64,000 bases of DNA from Fen-999 sp041480065 (GCA_041480065.1 JBGOZF010000015.1:1-64000), one strand, 5' to 3'. Positions 1 to 8,909 are shown, counted from the stretch's first letter. The notes: a model not told the origin generated them from the sequence alone. A program made the numbers and translations.

Positions 1-3000
1 CCATTAGCATCATAGGTGATGCTCTGGTTCAGGGCCGGCCCGGCCTCGACGCTCACCCGGTCCAGATCGTCGTAGCCGTAGGTCGTCGTCCCTCCCGAGA
101 GCGTGCGGGTCTGGACATTGCCATTGGCGTCGTAGGTCAGGGCTTCGTCCGCCTGGGCGGTATTGAATATCATCGGCAGGAAAATGGCCGCGACGGCAAG
201 CCCAAGCCATCGATTTGCCCGCGTCCCCCGCGACTGCCGCACGCTCAGGCCCAGGAGCAGGCTGCCCAGGATCAACGCCGCCCACTCGGGCAGGGTCGGC
301 ACGTCGGCATCGGCGGAGCCACCCGCTGCGACCGTAGCTTCGGCCTGTGTCGCCACCAGGCCGTCGGTGTTGAAGGTCTTGGCTTCGACAATTCCATTGC
401 CGAAGGTTTGCCCGGTGGTGTTGCCCGCCGCATCAACCTTAACGTTGGAGACCAGATTGACCTGGGGCGTGCTGCCCACGGCCGTCGAGACCTGCTGAAT
501 CTGGCCATTAGCGTCGCGCGAGGTCGTCAGCACCTTGCCGGTGGCGCTGATTTGCGTAGCCAACCGGTCGGCATCGTCCCAAGTGTATTGGACGGCCGGC
601 AGGACGACGCCGCCTTCAGTGCGCAGTTCGCTCGCCAGATTGCCACGGGCGTCGTAGCTGAAGGCCGTGCTGCCCCCACTGTCGGTCACTTGGCAGAGGC
701 GGCCGACCCCATAGGTGCAGCCGGTATCCCACGTGTAGGCGATGTTCTCTCCCGTCAGGGTGTAGCTGACGGTCAAGGGACGGTTCAAGGCGTCGTAGGT
801 GTGGTTCTCGACGATGCCGCGGGCGTCCTGGAGCGTGAGCAGGTTGCTGGCGGCGTCATAGGTGGCGGAGAGACTGCCACGGTCGGCCGAGGTCTCGGCG
901 GTGACGTTGCCCAGCCCGTCCACTGTGAAGCTCGTTTGCGCAGCGTTGGCCGCCTTGAACTGGGTCAGCTGGTTGCGGCCATCGTAGGCCAGGGTGGTCA
1001 GACCATTGAGGGGGTCAGTGACTTGATATGGTCGGTCGAGGGCATCGTACTGCGTGGTACTGGTCTTGTTCTTCGGCGTGGTGACGGTGGTGGGATTGCC
1101 GTTGGCGTCGTAGCCGTGCGTAGTGAGGTAGTCGACCGCAACGCGGGTGTCGATGGCGTGATAGAGGCGACCGAGCGCGTCGTAGTCGGCGGTGGTTGCC
1201 TTGGCGGTGCTGCCGTCGGGATTGGTCCAGGTGGTGGCCTTGATGTTGCCGGCGTTGTCGAGGGTGTAGGTGAGAGTACTGCCCTTGAGGTCGGAGATCG
1301 AGGTCAGGCGATGGGCAGGGTCGTAGCCGTAGCTGATCTGGCTGCCGTCGGGACGGATAACGGTGGTGAGCTGGCCGACGTTGTCGTAGCCGTAGGTGGT
1401 GGTCTTGCCGCCGATGCTGCTGGTCTTGAGCCACCCGCGCGGAAAGTAGGTGAACGTCAAGGTGACGTTGTTGGCGTCGATGATCGTCAGCGGCCGGCCG
1501 TTGGGGTCGTAGGCGGTAATCTGCCTCAAATGATTCAAGGCGTCGGTGACGGTGGCGAGATCGCCCAGGGTGTGAGTGGCGGTAGTGTCCGGATAGTACG
1601 TATAGGTGGTGACATCCGAGACATCGGTGCGCGGGCCGTCCTCGTTCAGGACCTGGCCATACTGGTTGTAGGCCCAGGTCCAGGTGCGCGGGGTGCCGGT
1701 GGGCGTGGCACTGGAGCCACTCGCGCCGGTGGCGTCGATAGTAGCCTGCTCGACTTTCTTGCAGAGGACGGCGATGGGCTTGCCGTCGGGGAGCAACGCG
1801 GTAGCCGGCGCGCAGGAGGCGACAGCCCCTCCCGCAGTCGGATCCGGCTGGCCGTTGTAGACCCAGGTAGTGAGTCTCTTGGCTTCGGCGCGCTGAATCT
1901 CCAGGCGCCAGTCGGGGTGCCAAGTCGTACTGATGACCCGCACCGGGTTGGCGGTGGTCGGCGCGGGCGGGGAGGATAAGGCACTCGTGCAGTTGGCCGA
2001 GGAAGGTAAGGCTTCGACGCGCTTGGCCTCCAGGTTGCGCGTCAGGTCGTTCTGGTAGCAGGTCTGGTGGCCGTCGAAATCGGCTCGGCTAGCGACGTTG
2101 CCGTTGGCGTCGTAGGTGATGGCGCCGCTCGATGCGCTACAGCCAGAACCCGCGGGTTGGGAAACGCCGGTTTCCCTCAACACGCTCATCAGGCTTTGGA
2201 AGTTGTACGTGCGCGTGGTTCCCACCGCGTCGGTCACAGCCGTGCTGTTTGCACCGAAGGATAGCTGGGTCGCTGCCGCCCCGCCGGCCAGACTCTCGGA
2301 CCACGCCCTGCCCTGTGTGTCATAGCTGTAAGAAGCATACTTGACGGCGTTCTCGTCGATGATGCCGGTAAGGGCATTCGGGAATCGAACATCTTCGTAA
2401 AGGTAGGTCCGAGTACTGCCGTCCGCGTATTTGACCGTGTGAAGGTTGTTGGCATTGTCGTGCCCGTACTGGGTGACAGCACCGTTGGGGTCAGTCAATG
2501 TGGCGATACGACTCTGCGCGTCATAGCCGAACATCAACGGTCGCCCAAAGCTATCAGCAACGGTCGCGAGCCGGTTCTGGGGGTCGTAGCCGACAGTCTG
2601 GGCTTGTCCGGTAAGACTTGTCACGCTGACCAGCCGCCCCGTCATATCGTAGCGTTCTATTTGATTGTCACCGGTCACGACTCGGTATCCCGTCTGACTA
2701 CCTTGGACATTGGTTTCACGCGAGAGGCGATCAACAACGTCGCTTTCGGCCACATAGTTGGCGCCGGAGACAGCGAACTTGGCCGAACTGCCGTCTGGGC
2801 GATATAGCCAAACGGCGGTCGGGAAATTCAGTGCCAAGAACTGTGAATAGCTGGACCGCCACGTCGCGCCAAATGCGGAAGTGACAGTGCCGGGGTTGCT
2901 GTTGTAAGAGCGAACGATCCTCAGGCCGGTTACGCCGGCCATATCGGTCTCCAGGAGCCACTTGTTGCCATTGGAGATGGCGATGGGATTGGCAGTCGAG

Positions 3001-3473
3001 AGGCCACATGGAGGCACACTCTCTTTCGTGTCTGGCCTGGCACAAGTGCCATTGGAGAGTGTCCAATTCAGGCCAGCCGGGCAGCTCGGAACGGGGACGC
3101 CATTGGACGCAGTAACAGTCGCGGCACTGTAGATCACACCGTCGGGAGGCCCGCTTTGCGAGATCCTGGCGCATACACGGTATGGATACTGACCAAAATT
3201 CACATAGCACATCTGACACGACTCTGTCTTTCCCAAGGAAAATGGAGAGTCGATCCATGCCCGACCGCACAGGTCGTTTTGGCTAGGCACAGCATCTGAC
3301 GCTTGAAGCGTTTCGGCATACGATTTCGGCAGAGCCAGCGCGCACGAAACCAGAAGCGTGCAAATCACTGGCCTGACGGAGTTGCGCCAACGGATGGCAA
3401 ATCGAGCATTTACTCGCGCCCTCGCGCAAGTGAGAGAGATTGGATCGCATAATGGCTCAGACTGGGACAGCAT
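1..3473 (-). CDS. RHS/YD-repeat secreted protein, partial (C-terminus beyond window)
   Basis: The minus strand stays open in one frame to the window edge. It encodes dozens of YD-type repeats with the pattern YDxxGR or YDANGN, typical of RHS wall-associated or toxin-delivery proteins. A hydrophobic segment ending in SYA/E about 45 residues in looks like a signal peptide, so export is likely. A Cys-rich region follows and the YD repeats begin near residue 260. I checked the frame for stops across most of its length and found none, so the gene looks intact within the window. The start is uncertain: ATG at 3473 is chosen, but the frame stays open to an ATG at 3704 that has a better GGGGAGG ribosome site. 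The polymorphic C-terminal domain, which would show whether it is a toxin, lies outside. A second membrane segment is listed separately. Confidence 0.85.
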   Translation of the reverse strand, partial: MLSQSEPLCDPISLTCARARVNARFAIRWRNSVRPVICTLLVSCALALPKSYAETLQASDAVPSQNDLCGRAWIDSPFSLGKTESCQMCYVNFGQYPYRVCARISQSGPPDGVIYSAATVTASNGVPVPSCPAGLNWTLSNGTCARPDTKESVPPCGLSTANPIAISNGNKWLLETDMAGVTGLRIVRSYNSNPGTVTSAFGATWRSSYSQFLALNFPTAVWLYRPDGSSAKFAVSGANYVAESDVVDRLSRETNVQGSQTGYRVVTGDNQIERYDMTGRLVSVTSLTGQAQTVGYDPQNRLATVADSFGRPLMFGYDAQSRIATLTDPNGAVTQYGHDNANNLHTVKYADGSTRTYLYEDVRFPNALTGIIDENAVKYASYSYDTQGRAWSESLAGGAAATQLSFGANSTAVTDAVGTTRTYNFQSLMSVLRETGVSQPAGSGCSASSGAITYDANGNVASRADFDGHQTCYQNDLTRNLEAKRVEALPSSANCTSALSSPPAPTTANPVRVISTTWHPDWRLEIQRAEAKRLTTWVYNGQPDPTAGGAVASCAPATALLPDGKPIAVLCKKVEQATIDATGASGSSATPTGTPRTWTWAYNQYGQVLNEDGPRTDVSDVTTYTYYPDTTATHTLGDLATVTDALNHLRQITAYDPNGRPLTIIDANNVTLTFTYFPRGWLKTSSIGGKTTTYGYDNVGQLTTVIRPDGSQISYGYDPAHRLTSISDLKGSTLTYTLDNAGNIKATTWTNPDGSTAKATTADYDALGRLYHAIDTRVAVDYLTTHGYDANGNPTTVTTPKNKTSTTQYDALDRPYQVTDPLNGLTTLAYDGRNQLTQFKAANAAQTSFTVDGLGNVTAETSADRGSLSATYDAASNLLTLQDARGIVENHTYDALNRPLTVSYTLTGENIAYTWDTGCTYGVGRLCQVTDSGGSTAFSYDARGNLASELRTEGGVVLPAVQYTWDDADRLATQISATGKVLTTSRDANGQIQQVSTAVGSTPQVNLVSNVKVDAAGNTTGQTFGNGIVEAKTFNTDGLVATQAEATVAAGGSADADVPTLPEWAALILGSLLLGLSVRQSRGTRANRWLGLAVAAIFLPMIFNTAQADEALTYDANGNVQTRTLSGGTTTYGYDDLDRVSVEAGPALNQSITYDAN
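150..302 (-). other. Internal IPTL-like membrane segment followed by signal-like segment in RHS protein
   Basis: In the RHS frame the sequence VPTLPEW is followed by about 14 hydrophobic residues and then RQSR. This is the layout of IPTL-CTERM sorting signals, which normally end a protein. Here the frame continues with a second hydrophobic stretch ending AQA/D, which looks like a signal-peptide cleavage site, and then YD repeats resume (LTYDANGN). The motif and frame are read directly. Whether it sorts, anchors or marks an old fusion is inference. Confidence 0.7.
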
Positions 3474-4076
3474 GACTTCGACGCGATCCCGAAGCAATAT
3501 GACCACGGCTCTCCCCCTGCACATAGAAGCGACCAAGGCAGAGGCAATTGCGGCCATCAAACTGCGGCTAAGATGGGACGCCAAATGAAGGAAGCAGGGA
3601 GAAAAGTGGACCCAGGCTCGAATACGACATGCCGTTCTGACAGTTCGGATCACTACAGCTGCGTTTGTCCGCAGGCTGCTTGTTGAAGTCATTCTCCGTT
3701 TCATGAAACCTCCCCGGCCCATAGTTCTTCTGCCGGTGCGCGTCGGTTGGTCCCGAGTCTTGGCAACGCCGGTGCCGTCAGGCTATCGCCACGTCATTGC
3801 ATGAGTATGACAGCTCGAGTGCATGTTGAACGGCGGGCGGACACGGGGTATCCACGAGGTCGGCGCAAGCTCCCCGACTCACGAGAGTTGCAGGCGGGAG
3901 TCTGGGCGCAAGCGCTGAGATGATGTCGAGCGCAATACCATAGGATGGGCATTGGCTGTCCTCCTTTGCCCCAGATTCTGTTAGCTCCCCACAATCCTGA
4001 AGTCACTCATTGGCGGCAATGCACTTTGAAGCGCTCCTTCATCGGCCCAATTGCGGAGCCAGTCGTATGACAGCTA
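3474..4076. other. Intergenic region with no recognised gene
   Basis: About 600 bases between the RHS start and the 34-bp palindrome. The RHS frame stays open on the minus strand to ATG 3704, so the first 230 bases may belong to that gene. The rest looks less GC-rich than its surroundings and shows no frame I recognise. A short TATGACAGCT sequence occurs twice (near 3807 and 4066), without clear meaning. Confidence 0.5.
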
Positions 4077-4110
4077 TTGGCCGTTATGAATAGCTATTCA
4101 TAACGGCCAA
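4077..4110. repeat. Perfect 34-bp palindrome resembling RIT element ends
   Basis: Each 17-base arm is the exact reverse complement of the other, centred on TAGCTA. The arm contains GGCCGTTATGAATAG, which differs at only two bases from GGCCATTATGCATAG in the terminal repeats of the RIT element 1 kb away. It could be an empty or used recombination site for that element, or a terminator or operator for the toxin-antitoxin genes. The sequence identity is direct; the role is inferred. Confidence 0.75.
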
Positions 4111-4219
4111 CTCCGGTCATTCGACCGAGCCTTTCCATTTGCATGGGCTTTGTAACCGGTCCCTACTTTGGCGCCACTTGGCTCCCGTCTTTCTCAGGCG
4201 TTTAGACACGGCAGGTGTA

Positions 4220-4260
4220 TTGACGGCAGCTACACGTCACAGTACCATTCGTATATCGAA
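4220..4260 (+). promoter_or_regulatory. Candidate promoter and operator of the toxin-antitoxin pair
   Basis: TTGACG at 4220 and TACCAT at 4243 are separated by 17 bases, a plausible sigma-70 pair. A short dyad with arms TTCG and CGAA (4248-4260) overlaps the -10 region, where an antitoxin could repress its own operon. A ribosome site AGGAG lies at 4275, six bases before ATG 4286. Confidence 0.45.
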
Positions 4261-4285
4261 CGTGTATGCGACAAAGGAGAAGCTC

Positions 4286-4570
4286 ATGCGTGATGCCGCC
4301 ATTAACCTGCGAGCACTCCCGGAGCAGCGGGATTTGATTGATCACGCTGCGAACCTATTGGGAAAGAATCGCTCGGATTTCATGCTGGAAGCCGCCTGCG
4401 ATAGAGCGCGCTCGGTGGTGCTCGACCAGGTTTTCTTCAGTCTGGAGGCCGACAAATTCCGGCAGTTCGCCAAGATGCTTGACGCGCCGACTGTCCATAA
4501 GCCTCGTCTTGCGCGCCTCATGGCGGTCAAGGCGCCATGGGGGAAAAGGGCCGCGAAAACGAATAAATAG
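4286..4570 (+). CDS. DUF1778 (TacA-type) antitoxin
   Basis: A 94-residue protein with the pattern RDAAINLRALPEQRDLIDHAA, then NRSDFMLEAA and VLDQVFFSL. This is the ribbon-helix-helix DUF1778 family, antitoxins of acetyltransferase toxins. The N-terminal half would bind operator DNA as a dimer, and the C-terminal tail would cover the toxin active site. The start at 4286 is chosen for the AGGAG site; an upstream in-frame ATG at 4139 would add an unrelated leader. The GNAT gene follows after nine bases, the standard order. Recognition is by sequence pattern only. Confidence 0.88.
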   Translation: MRDAAINLRALPEQRDLIDHAANLLGKNRSDFMLEAACDRARSVVLDQVFFSLEADKFRQFAKMLDAPTVHKPRLARLMAVKAPWGKRAAKTNK

Positions 4571-4579
4571 GCGCTGAGC

Positions 4580-5062
4580 GTGCAACTCAATCCACCAGAG
4601 CCGCTAACGGCTTCACATCGACTAGATGACTTCCAGTGCGGTGAGGTCGTACTCGATGATTGGCTCAAGCGGAGGGCGCTGGCCAACCAGCTAAGCAGGG
4701 CAAGCCGCACGTTTGTGGTAGCCGATCAGACCGGGCGTGTCTACGGTTACTATGCTATGGCGGCTGGCGCTGTCTCACACCAGATGGCAACGACTTCGGT
4801 GCGGCGTAACATGCCGGATCCGGTTCCGGTGATGGTGCTGGCGCGACTTGCGGTTGATCATCAGGCCCAGGGCGTAAAGCTAGGCGCTTCTTTACTGCGG
4901 GATGCCGTCAATCGGGCGACTGCCGTATCGCGCGACGTAGGCGTCAGAGCCCTCTTGGTACACGCGCTGCATGACCGGGCCAAGCAGTTCTACGAGTACT
5001 ACGGATTCCAGGCATCCCCAGTGCATCCCATGACCTTAATGCTGCGTATCCCTCCGGGGTAG
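4580..5062 (+). CDS. GNAT acetyltransferase toxin (TacT-type)
   Basis: A 160-residue GNAT-fold protein beginning with a GTG codon. Visible family features are LDDFQCGEVVLDDWL near residues 14-28, the acetyl-CoA loop region around VLARLAVDHQAQGVKLGASLL, and the C-terminal FYEYYGF with the tyrosine expected to be catalytic in TacT toxins. Known members acetylate the amino group of charged tRNA and stop translation; this is family knowledge, not shown here. It sits directly behind its DUF1778 antitoxin and about 70 bases before the RIT element, so the pair may be a passenger or a neighbour of that element. Confidence 0.88.
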   Translation: MQLNPPEPLTASHRLDDFQCGEVVLDDWLKRRALANQLSRASRTFVVADQTGRVYGYYAMAAGAVSHQMATTSVRRNMPDPVPVMVLARLAVDHQAQGVKLGASLLRDAVNRATAVSRDVGVRALLVHALHDRAKQFYEYYGFQASPVHPMTLMLRIPPG

Positions 5063-5134
5063 CGGAATCCGAACTGATAACCCACCATGCCTGCGGCCTC
5101 CTAACCCGCCAACCTCGGGACTAATGGCTGAAAG

Positions 5135-5170
5135 CGGCCATTATGCATAGTTCCCAGTTATGAACAGTTT
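5135..5170 (+). repeat. Left terminal inverted repeat of RIT element
   Basis: Thirty-six bases beginning CGGCCATTATGCATAG and ending GAACAGTTT, exactly the reverse complement of 8590-8625. It contains short internal dyads (TTATGCATA, and CATAG facing TTATG), likely recombinase core and arm sites. Confidence 0.93.
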
Positions 5171-5294
5171 CTCGACTCCGTTCCTGGTTGTGGCCCGTCG
5201 TTACTGCTGATCTGAAGCTCTGACGAGTTGAATGCTGGACATAAGTCCGGCGCTGGCGCATTGGGGCATCTCCTCTTTCAGATTGGAGATTGCC

Positions 5295-6548
5295 ATGCTC
5301 AAGATTCCCTCCCTGCATCCGAGGCTGCAACGCTGGTTGCTCGATGGTCCGCTGGCCGCGTATGTGCCGGCCTATCTGGAACGACTGGAACGTGGTCGCT
5401 ATGCATCCAGCACAAGCCGGCGATGCCTGAATGCGGTGGCGCACTTCGGTCACTGGATGTCGCTGTGCAAGCTGCCAGCGGCCAAGCTCGACGAGAGCCG
5501 TATTGATCAGTTTCTACAGGAGCACCTCCCTCAATGCGGTTGCCAAGCGCCAGTGGTGCGGCATCCGCGCGAGGCGCATGCTGCATTGATGCCCCTGCTT
5601 GCCATCCTGCGTCAGCAAGGCGTGATTGCCGACTTGCCGATGGCCTCGGGCCCGATCGCCGAAGAACTGCACCGCTACGATGCTCACATGCTTGATACCC
5701 GCGGGCTGGCGAGTGGCACCCGTTCTATCCGGCTCCGGATCATCGAGCGGCTGCTGGTGAACAAGTTTGCCGGCCACTCCCTGGATCTTCGTAAATTGCA
5801 GGCATCGGATATCCGTCGCTTCATCGTCGAGCAGATGGAATTGCGCAACACGATCAGCAACGCGGTCACCATCAACGTGGCCTTGCGCGACTACCTACGC
5901 TGGCGCGCCACCTGCGGCGACCCTGTGCAATCAATGCTTGGTGTTATCGGTTCGCCCGCAAACTGGTCTCACGCATCGCTGCCGCAAGCGCTACAGCCCG
6001 ACCAGGTCAGCCGTGTTCTTGATTCATTCAACGCAACGTTGCGCTCGCCCAAGCGCGGCTATGCGGTCGTTCGTTTGGCGCTCGACCTGGGCCTTCGCTG
6101 TATCGAGATCAACCGGCTGCAACTGGATGACATCGACTGGCAGAACGGCACGCTCACATTGAGGCGGACCAAATCTCGCCGCCAGGATGTCCTGCCGCTG
6201 CCGGGGCGGACAGGGAAGGCGCTGGAGGACTACCTGCGACATGAGCGACCGCACACCAGTAATCGATTCCTGTTTGTGCGTTCCACGGCACCGCACGATG
6301 CACCGTTGAGCGTAGACGCCATCCATCGGGTGATCCGTGATGCCTTTAGCCGTGCCGGTATCGCCCATGGCCGGGCGCACGCCTTGCGCCACACCTTGGC
6401 ATGTCGGCTGGTCAACAGCGGCGGATCGATCAAGGACGTCGCTGACGTACTGCGGCACCGCTCGCTGAACACTTCGCTCATCTACGCGAAGACCGATCGC
6501 ACGGCGTTGGCTGCAGTGGCGCTGCCTTGGCCCGGGAGCACAGAATGA
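5295..6548 (+). CDS. ritA: Tyrosine recombinase, first gene of RIT trio (RitA)
   Basis: A 417-residue site-specific recombinase. The N-terminal part (to about residue 230) is the SAM-like core-binding region. The C-terminal catalytic domain shows the arginine in LDLGLRCIEI, the lysine in RRTKSRRQDVLPL, the HALRH box, and VLRHRSLNTSLIY with the second histidine and the nucleophile tyrosine. The start at 5295 is preferred over an upstream in-frame ATG at 5232 because GGAG lies six bases before it. Its stop overlaps the next start as ATGA, implying coupled translation. RIT recombinases are thought to act together in one synaptic complex. Confidence 0.9.
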   Translation: MLKIPSLHPRLQRWLLDGPLAAYVPAYLERLERGRYASSTSRRCLNAVAHFGHWMSLCKLPAAKLDESRIDQFLQEHLPQCGCQAPVVRHPREAHAALMPLLAILRQQGVIADLPMASGPIAEELHRYDAHMLDTRGLASGTRSIRLRIIERLLVNKFAGHSLDLRKLQASDIRRFIVEQMELRNTISNAVTINVALRDYLRWRATCGDPVQSMLGVIGSPANWSHASLPQALQPDQVSRVLDSFNATLRSPKRGYAVVRLALDLGLRCIEINRLQLDDIDWQNGTLTLRRTKSRRQDVLPLPGRTGKALEDYLRHERPHTSNRFLFVRSTAPHDAPLSVDAIHRVIRDAFSRAGIAHGRAHALRHTLACRLVNSGGSIKDVADVLRHRSLNTSLIYAKTDRTALAAVALPWPGSTE

Positions 6549-7528
6549 GCGCGCGCATCTCCTTGACCAAGCGAATTGAGCAGTACCTGGCCGAGCGGCG
6601 GCGCCTCGGGTTTGAGCTCCATTACATGGGGCAAGCGCTTGTCCGGTTCGCGCGCCATGTTGCGGTGTCCGGTCATCGCGGGCCACTCACTGTCGAAGTG
6701 ATGGCCGCGTGGGCGCGTCAAGCCAAGGGTGGCCGGGGTGACCGGAGCACGGCGGCGCGCGCTTTGCGCCTGCTCAGGCCGTTCACGCGCTGGCTTCAGC
6801 AGTTCGAGCCGGCCACCGAGGTACCCGAAGAGGCGACCTTCGGCCCCATCCCGGGCCGGATGTCTCCACACATCTTTCGCGACGATGAGATCGAGGCATT
6901 GCTCGAGGCGGCGGAACAGATGCGGCCAATGCTGCGCGGCACTGTCATGCAAACCGTGTTCGGACTGATCGCCTGTACGGGCTTGCGCATCTCCGAAGCC
7001 ATAGGACTGGCCGACGCAGATGTCGACCTGAATGCAGGCGTGCTAACGATCCGCTGCAGCAAGTTCGGCAAGTCGCGACTGGTGCCGCTGCACCCAAGTG
7101 TGGTTGCTGCGCTCCGCGTATATCGCCGCGAGCGGACGAAGTATGTGCCTGCCGATTCAGATGGGCCGTTCTTCATCGCTACCCGTGGCCGCCGCCTGGG
7201 CCAGTCGCTCAGTGATCGGCAGGCCCACCGCGTCTTCGATCAACTGCGCCGGAAATTGGGCTGGGTCTCCCGTGGCAGCCACGGTGCGGCACGCATCCAC
7301 GACCTTCGGCACAGCTTTGCTGTTCGCCGCCTGTTGCGCTGGTATGAGCAGGGCGAGAACGTGCACCAGCACATGTTGGCGCTATCGACCTACATGGGCC
7401 ATGCCAAGGTTTCCAACACGTACTGGTACCTCACGGGCGTGCCCGAGCTCCTGCAAGTAGTGGGTGGGCGCTTCGAGCACTTCGTCGACCTGTGGGACGC
7501 CGAGGAGAATAGCGATGGCCAAACCTGA
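6545..7528 (+). CDS. ritB: Tyrosine recombinase, second gene of RIT trio (RitB)
   Basis: A 327-residue recombinase starting within the stop of the first gene. Catalytic residues are visible: GLRISEAIGL (first Arg), CSKFGKSRLVPL (Lys), HDLRHSF (His-x-x-Arg) and YMGHAKVSNTYWYL (His and nucleophile Tyr). The N-terminus (LTKRIEQYLAERRRLGF) is a typical core-binding start. An alternative non-ATG start at 6527 would add six residues. It ends 14 bases inside the third gene. Confidence 0.9.
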   Translation: MSARISLTKRIEQYLAERRRLGFELHYMGQALVRFARHVAVSGHRGPLTVEVMAAWARQAKGGRGDRSTAARALRLLRPFTRWLQQFEPATEVPEEATFGPIPGRMSPHIFRDDEIEALLEAAEQMRPMLRGTVMQTVFGLIACTGLRISEAIGLADADVDLNAGVLTIRCSKFGKSRLVPLHPSVVAALRVYRRERTKYVPADSDGPFFIATRGRRLGQSLSDRQAHRVFDQLRRKLGWVSRGSHGAARIHDLRHSFAVRRLLRWYEQGENVHQHMLALSTYMGHAKVSNTYWYLTGVPELLQVVGGRFEHFVDLWDAEENSDGQT

Positions 7529-8525
7529 CTCGACCAAGGTGCCAAGCTTCGCGGCCCTGGTACAGGCGTTCTTCGCCGAACACCTGCAGCAGAGGGCGAT
7601 GAGCCCGTGCACAGTAGCCGCGTATCGTGATGCCTTCGTGCTCTTCCTGGATTTCGCGCAGACACGGTTGCGCAAGCAGCCGACCAAGATTCATCTCGAC
7701 GAGGTTACGCCGGCGCTGATTCTGGCCTTCCTTGATCACCTCGAGCGCGAACGCGGCAATGCGGTGAGGAGTCGTAACGCTCGGCTGGCGGCGCTACGGG
7801 CATTCCTGAAGTTTGCCGGCCGACACGACGTGGGCGCTTTGCATGCAGTCGAGAAGGCACTGGCGGTGCCGATGGAGCGTTTCGAGCGGCCGATGCTGGG
7901 CTATCTGTCACGTGCGGAGATGCTGGCGATCATCGGCAAGCCGGACGAGTCCTGGACGAGCCAGCGCGACCACCTGCTGCTCATGATCCTCTACAACACC
8001 GGCGCCCGGGTCTCCGAGATCATCGGCGTAACAATGGCCGACGTGGTGCTCGACGGTGCGGCGTGTGTGCGTCTGCATGGCAAGGGGCGCAAGCAGCGGA
8101 CAGTGCCGTTGTGGAAATCGACGGTGAAACAGATTCGGGCGTGGCTCCGCCTGAATTCGCAGCTGCAAACCACCTCAGCGCTGCTGCCCAACCGTAACGG
8201 CCAGCCTATGACACGCGCCAACGTGACCCAGCGGCTTGCGCTTGCCGTCCAGACTGCCGTGGTTTCACAGCCACAGCTTGCCAAGCGCAGCATCTCGCCG
8301 CACATCATTCGTCACACAACCGCCATGCACCTCTTGCAGTCAGGCGTAGATATCAGCGTCATCGCCTTATGGCTTGGACACGAGAGTCCGACAACAACTC
8401 ACCAGTACGTCGAGGCTGACCTCGCGATGAAGGACAGGGCCTTGGGGAAACTGCAGGAGCCAGATGCCGCTGTCCGCCGCTACAAGGCCCCTGACTCGCT
8501 GATTGAGTTCCTGAAGACCTTGTAA
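7515..8525 (+). CDS. ritC: Tyrosine recombinase, third gene of RIT trio (RitC)
   Basis: A 336-residue recombinase with ATG at 7515 preceded by a GAGGAG ribosome site. It has the XerC-like N-terminal domain (MSPCTVAAYRDAFVLFLDF) and a catalytic domain with TGARVSEI (Arg), HGKGRKQRTVPL (Lys), HIIRHTTA (His-x-x-Arg) and WLGHESPTTTHQY (His and Tyr). It is the last gene of the element, ending 64 bases before the right inverted repeat. Confidence 0.9.
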   Translation: MAKPDSTKVPSFAALVQAFFAEHLQQRAMSPCTVAAYRDAFVLFLDFAQTRLRKQPTKIHLDEVTPALILAFLDHLERERGNAVRSRNARLAALRAFLKFAGRHDVGALHAVEKALAVPMERFERPMLGYLSRAEMLAIIGKPDESWTSQRDHLLLMILYNTGARVSEIIGVTMADVVLDGAACVRLHGKGRKQRTVPLWKSTVKQIRAWLRLNSQLQTTSALLPNRNGQPMTRANVTQRLALAVQTAVVSQPQLAKRSISPHIIRHTTAMHLLQSGVDISVIALWLGHESPTTTHQYVEADLAMKDRALGKLQEPDAAVRRYKAPDSLIEFLKTL

Positions 8526-8589
8526 TTATGCGAAGACCGCGGGCATCGCACCGACCGTCTCCTCGATGCCTTGCCCGCCGCTCAGCCCA

Positions 8590-8625
8590 AAACTGTTCAT
8601 AACTGGGAACTATGCATAATGGCCG
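8590..8625 (-). repeat. Right terminal inverted repeat of RIT element
   Basis: Exact reverse complement of 5135-5170 over 36 bases, beginning AAACTGTTCATAACTGGG and ending AATGGCCG. It marks the right boundary of the element. Confidence 0.93.
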
Positions 8626-8909
8626 GATGCTGCGGTTGGGCACCGGCTCCGCGTAGCGGCCATACGGGGACGTCCAGCGTCATGCTGGAGTTGGCCGCTT
8701 CGGCCGAGATTGCCATTCCCCGAACTGCACGCCGACGGGGTTACGTGGCGGCCCCGCAGACCATCGAGAGTGAACTTGCCATCTTTCGAGCGGTCGCGGA
8801 CGACCTGACCCATATCGATGATCCGGCCCGGATGCCGGGCGACAAGGCCGGACCGATGCCGCGGGCCAAGCCTTGCTCCGGAACATCTGCCTGACCACCG
8901 GCGGTGTCT
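8626..8909. other. Intergenic stretch or gene remnant, nothing recognised
   Basis: About 280 GC-rich bases between the RIT element and the AraC-type gene. Short open frames exist on both strands, but none has a recognisable domain, good start site or conserved motif. It could be the remains of a gene interrupted by the RIT insertion; I see no proof of that. Confidence 0.4.

Larger units (their letters stand above)
5135..8625 (+). mobile_element. Recombinase-in-trio (RIT) element, complete
   Basis: A 3491-bp unit with perfect 36-bp inverted repeats at both ends and three consecutive tyrosine recombinase genes on one strand. The genes overlap at their junctions (ATGA at the first, 14 bases at the second). 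This is the defining layout of RIT elements. All three recombinases keep the R, K, HxxR, H and Y catalytic pattern, so the element looks active or recently active. No passenger gene lies inside. No clear target-site duplication is visible outside the repeats (GGCTGAAAG left, GATGCTGCG right). Confidence 0.93.

Noticed and set aside
5135..8625. Integron or phage integrase cluster
   Set aside because: Three overlapping recombinases between perfect terminal repeats, without attC-like cassettes or phage genes, fit a RIT element instead.
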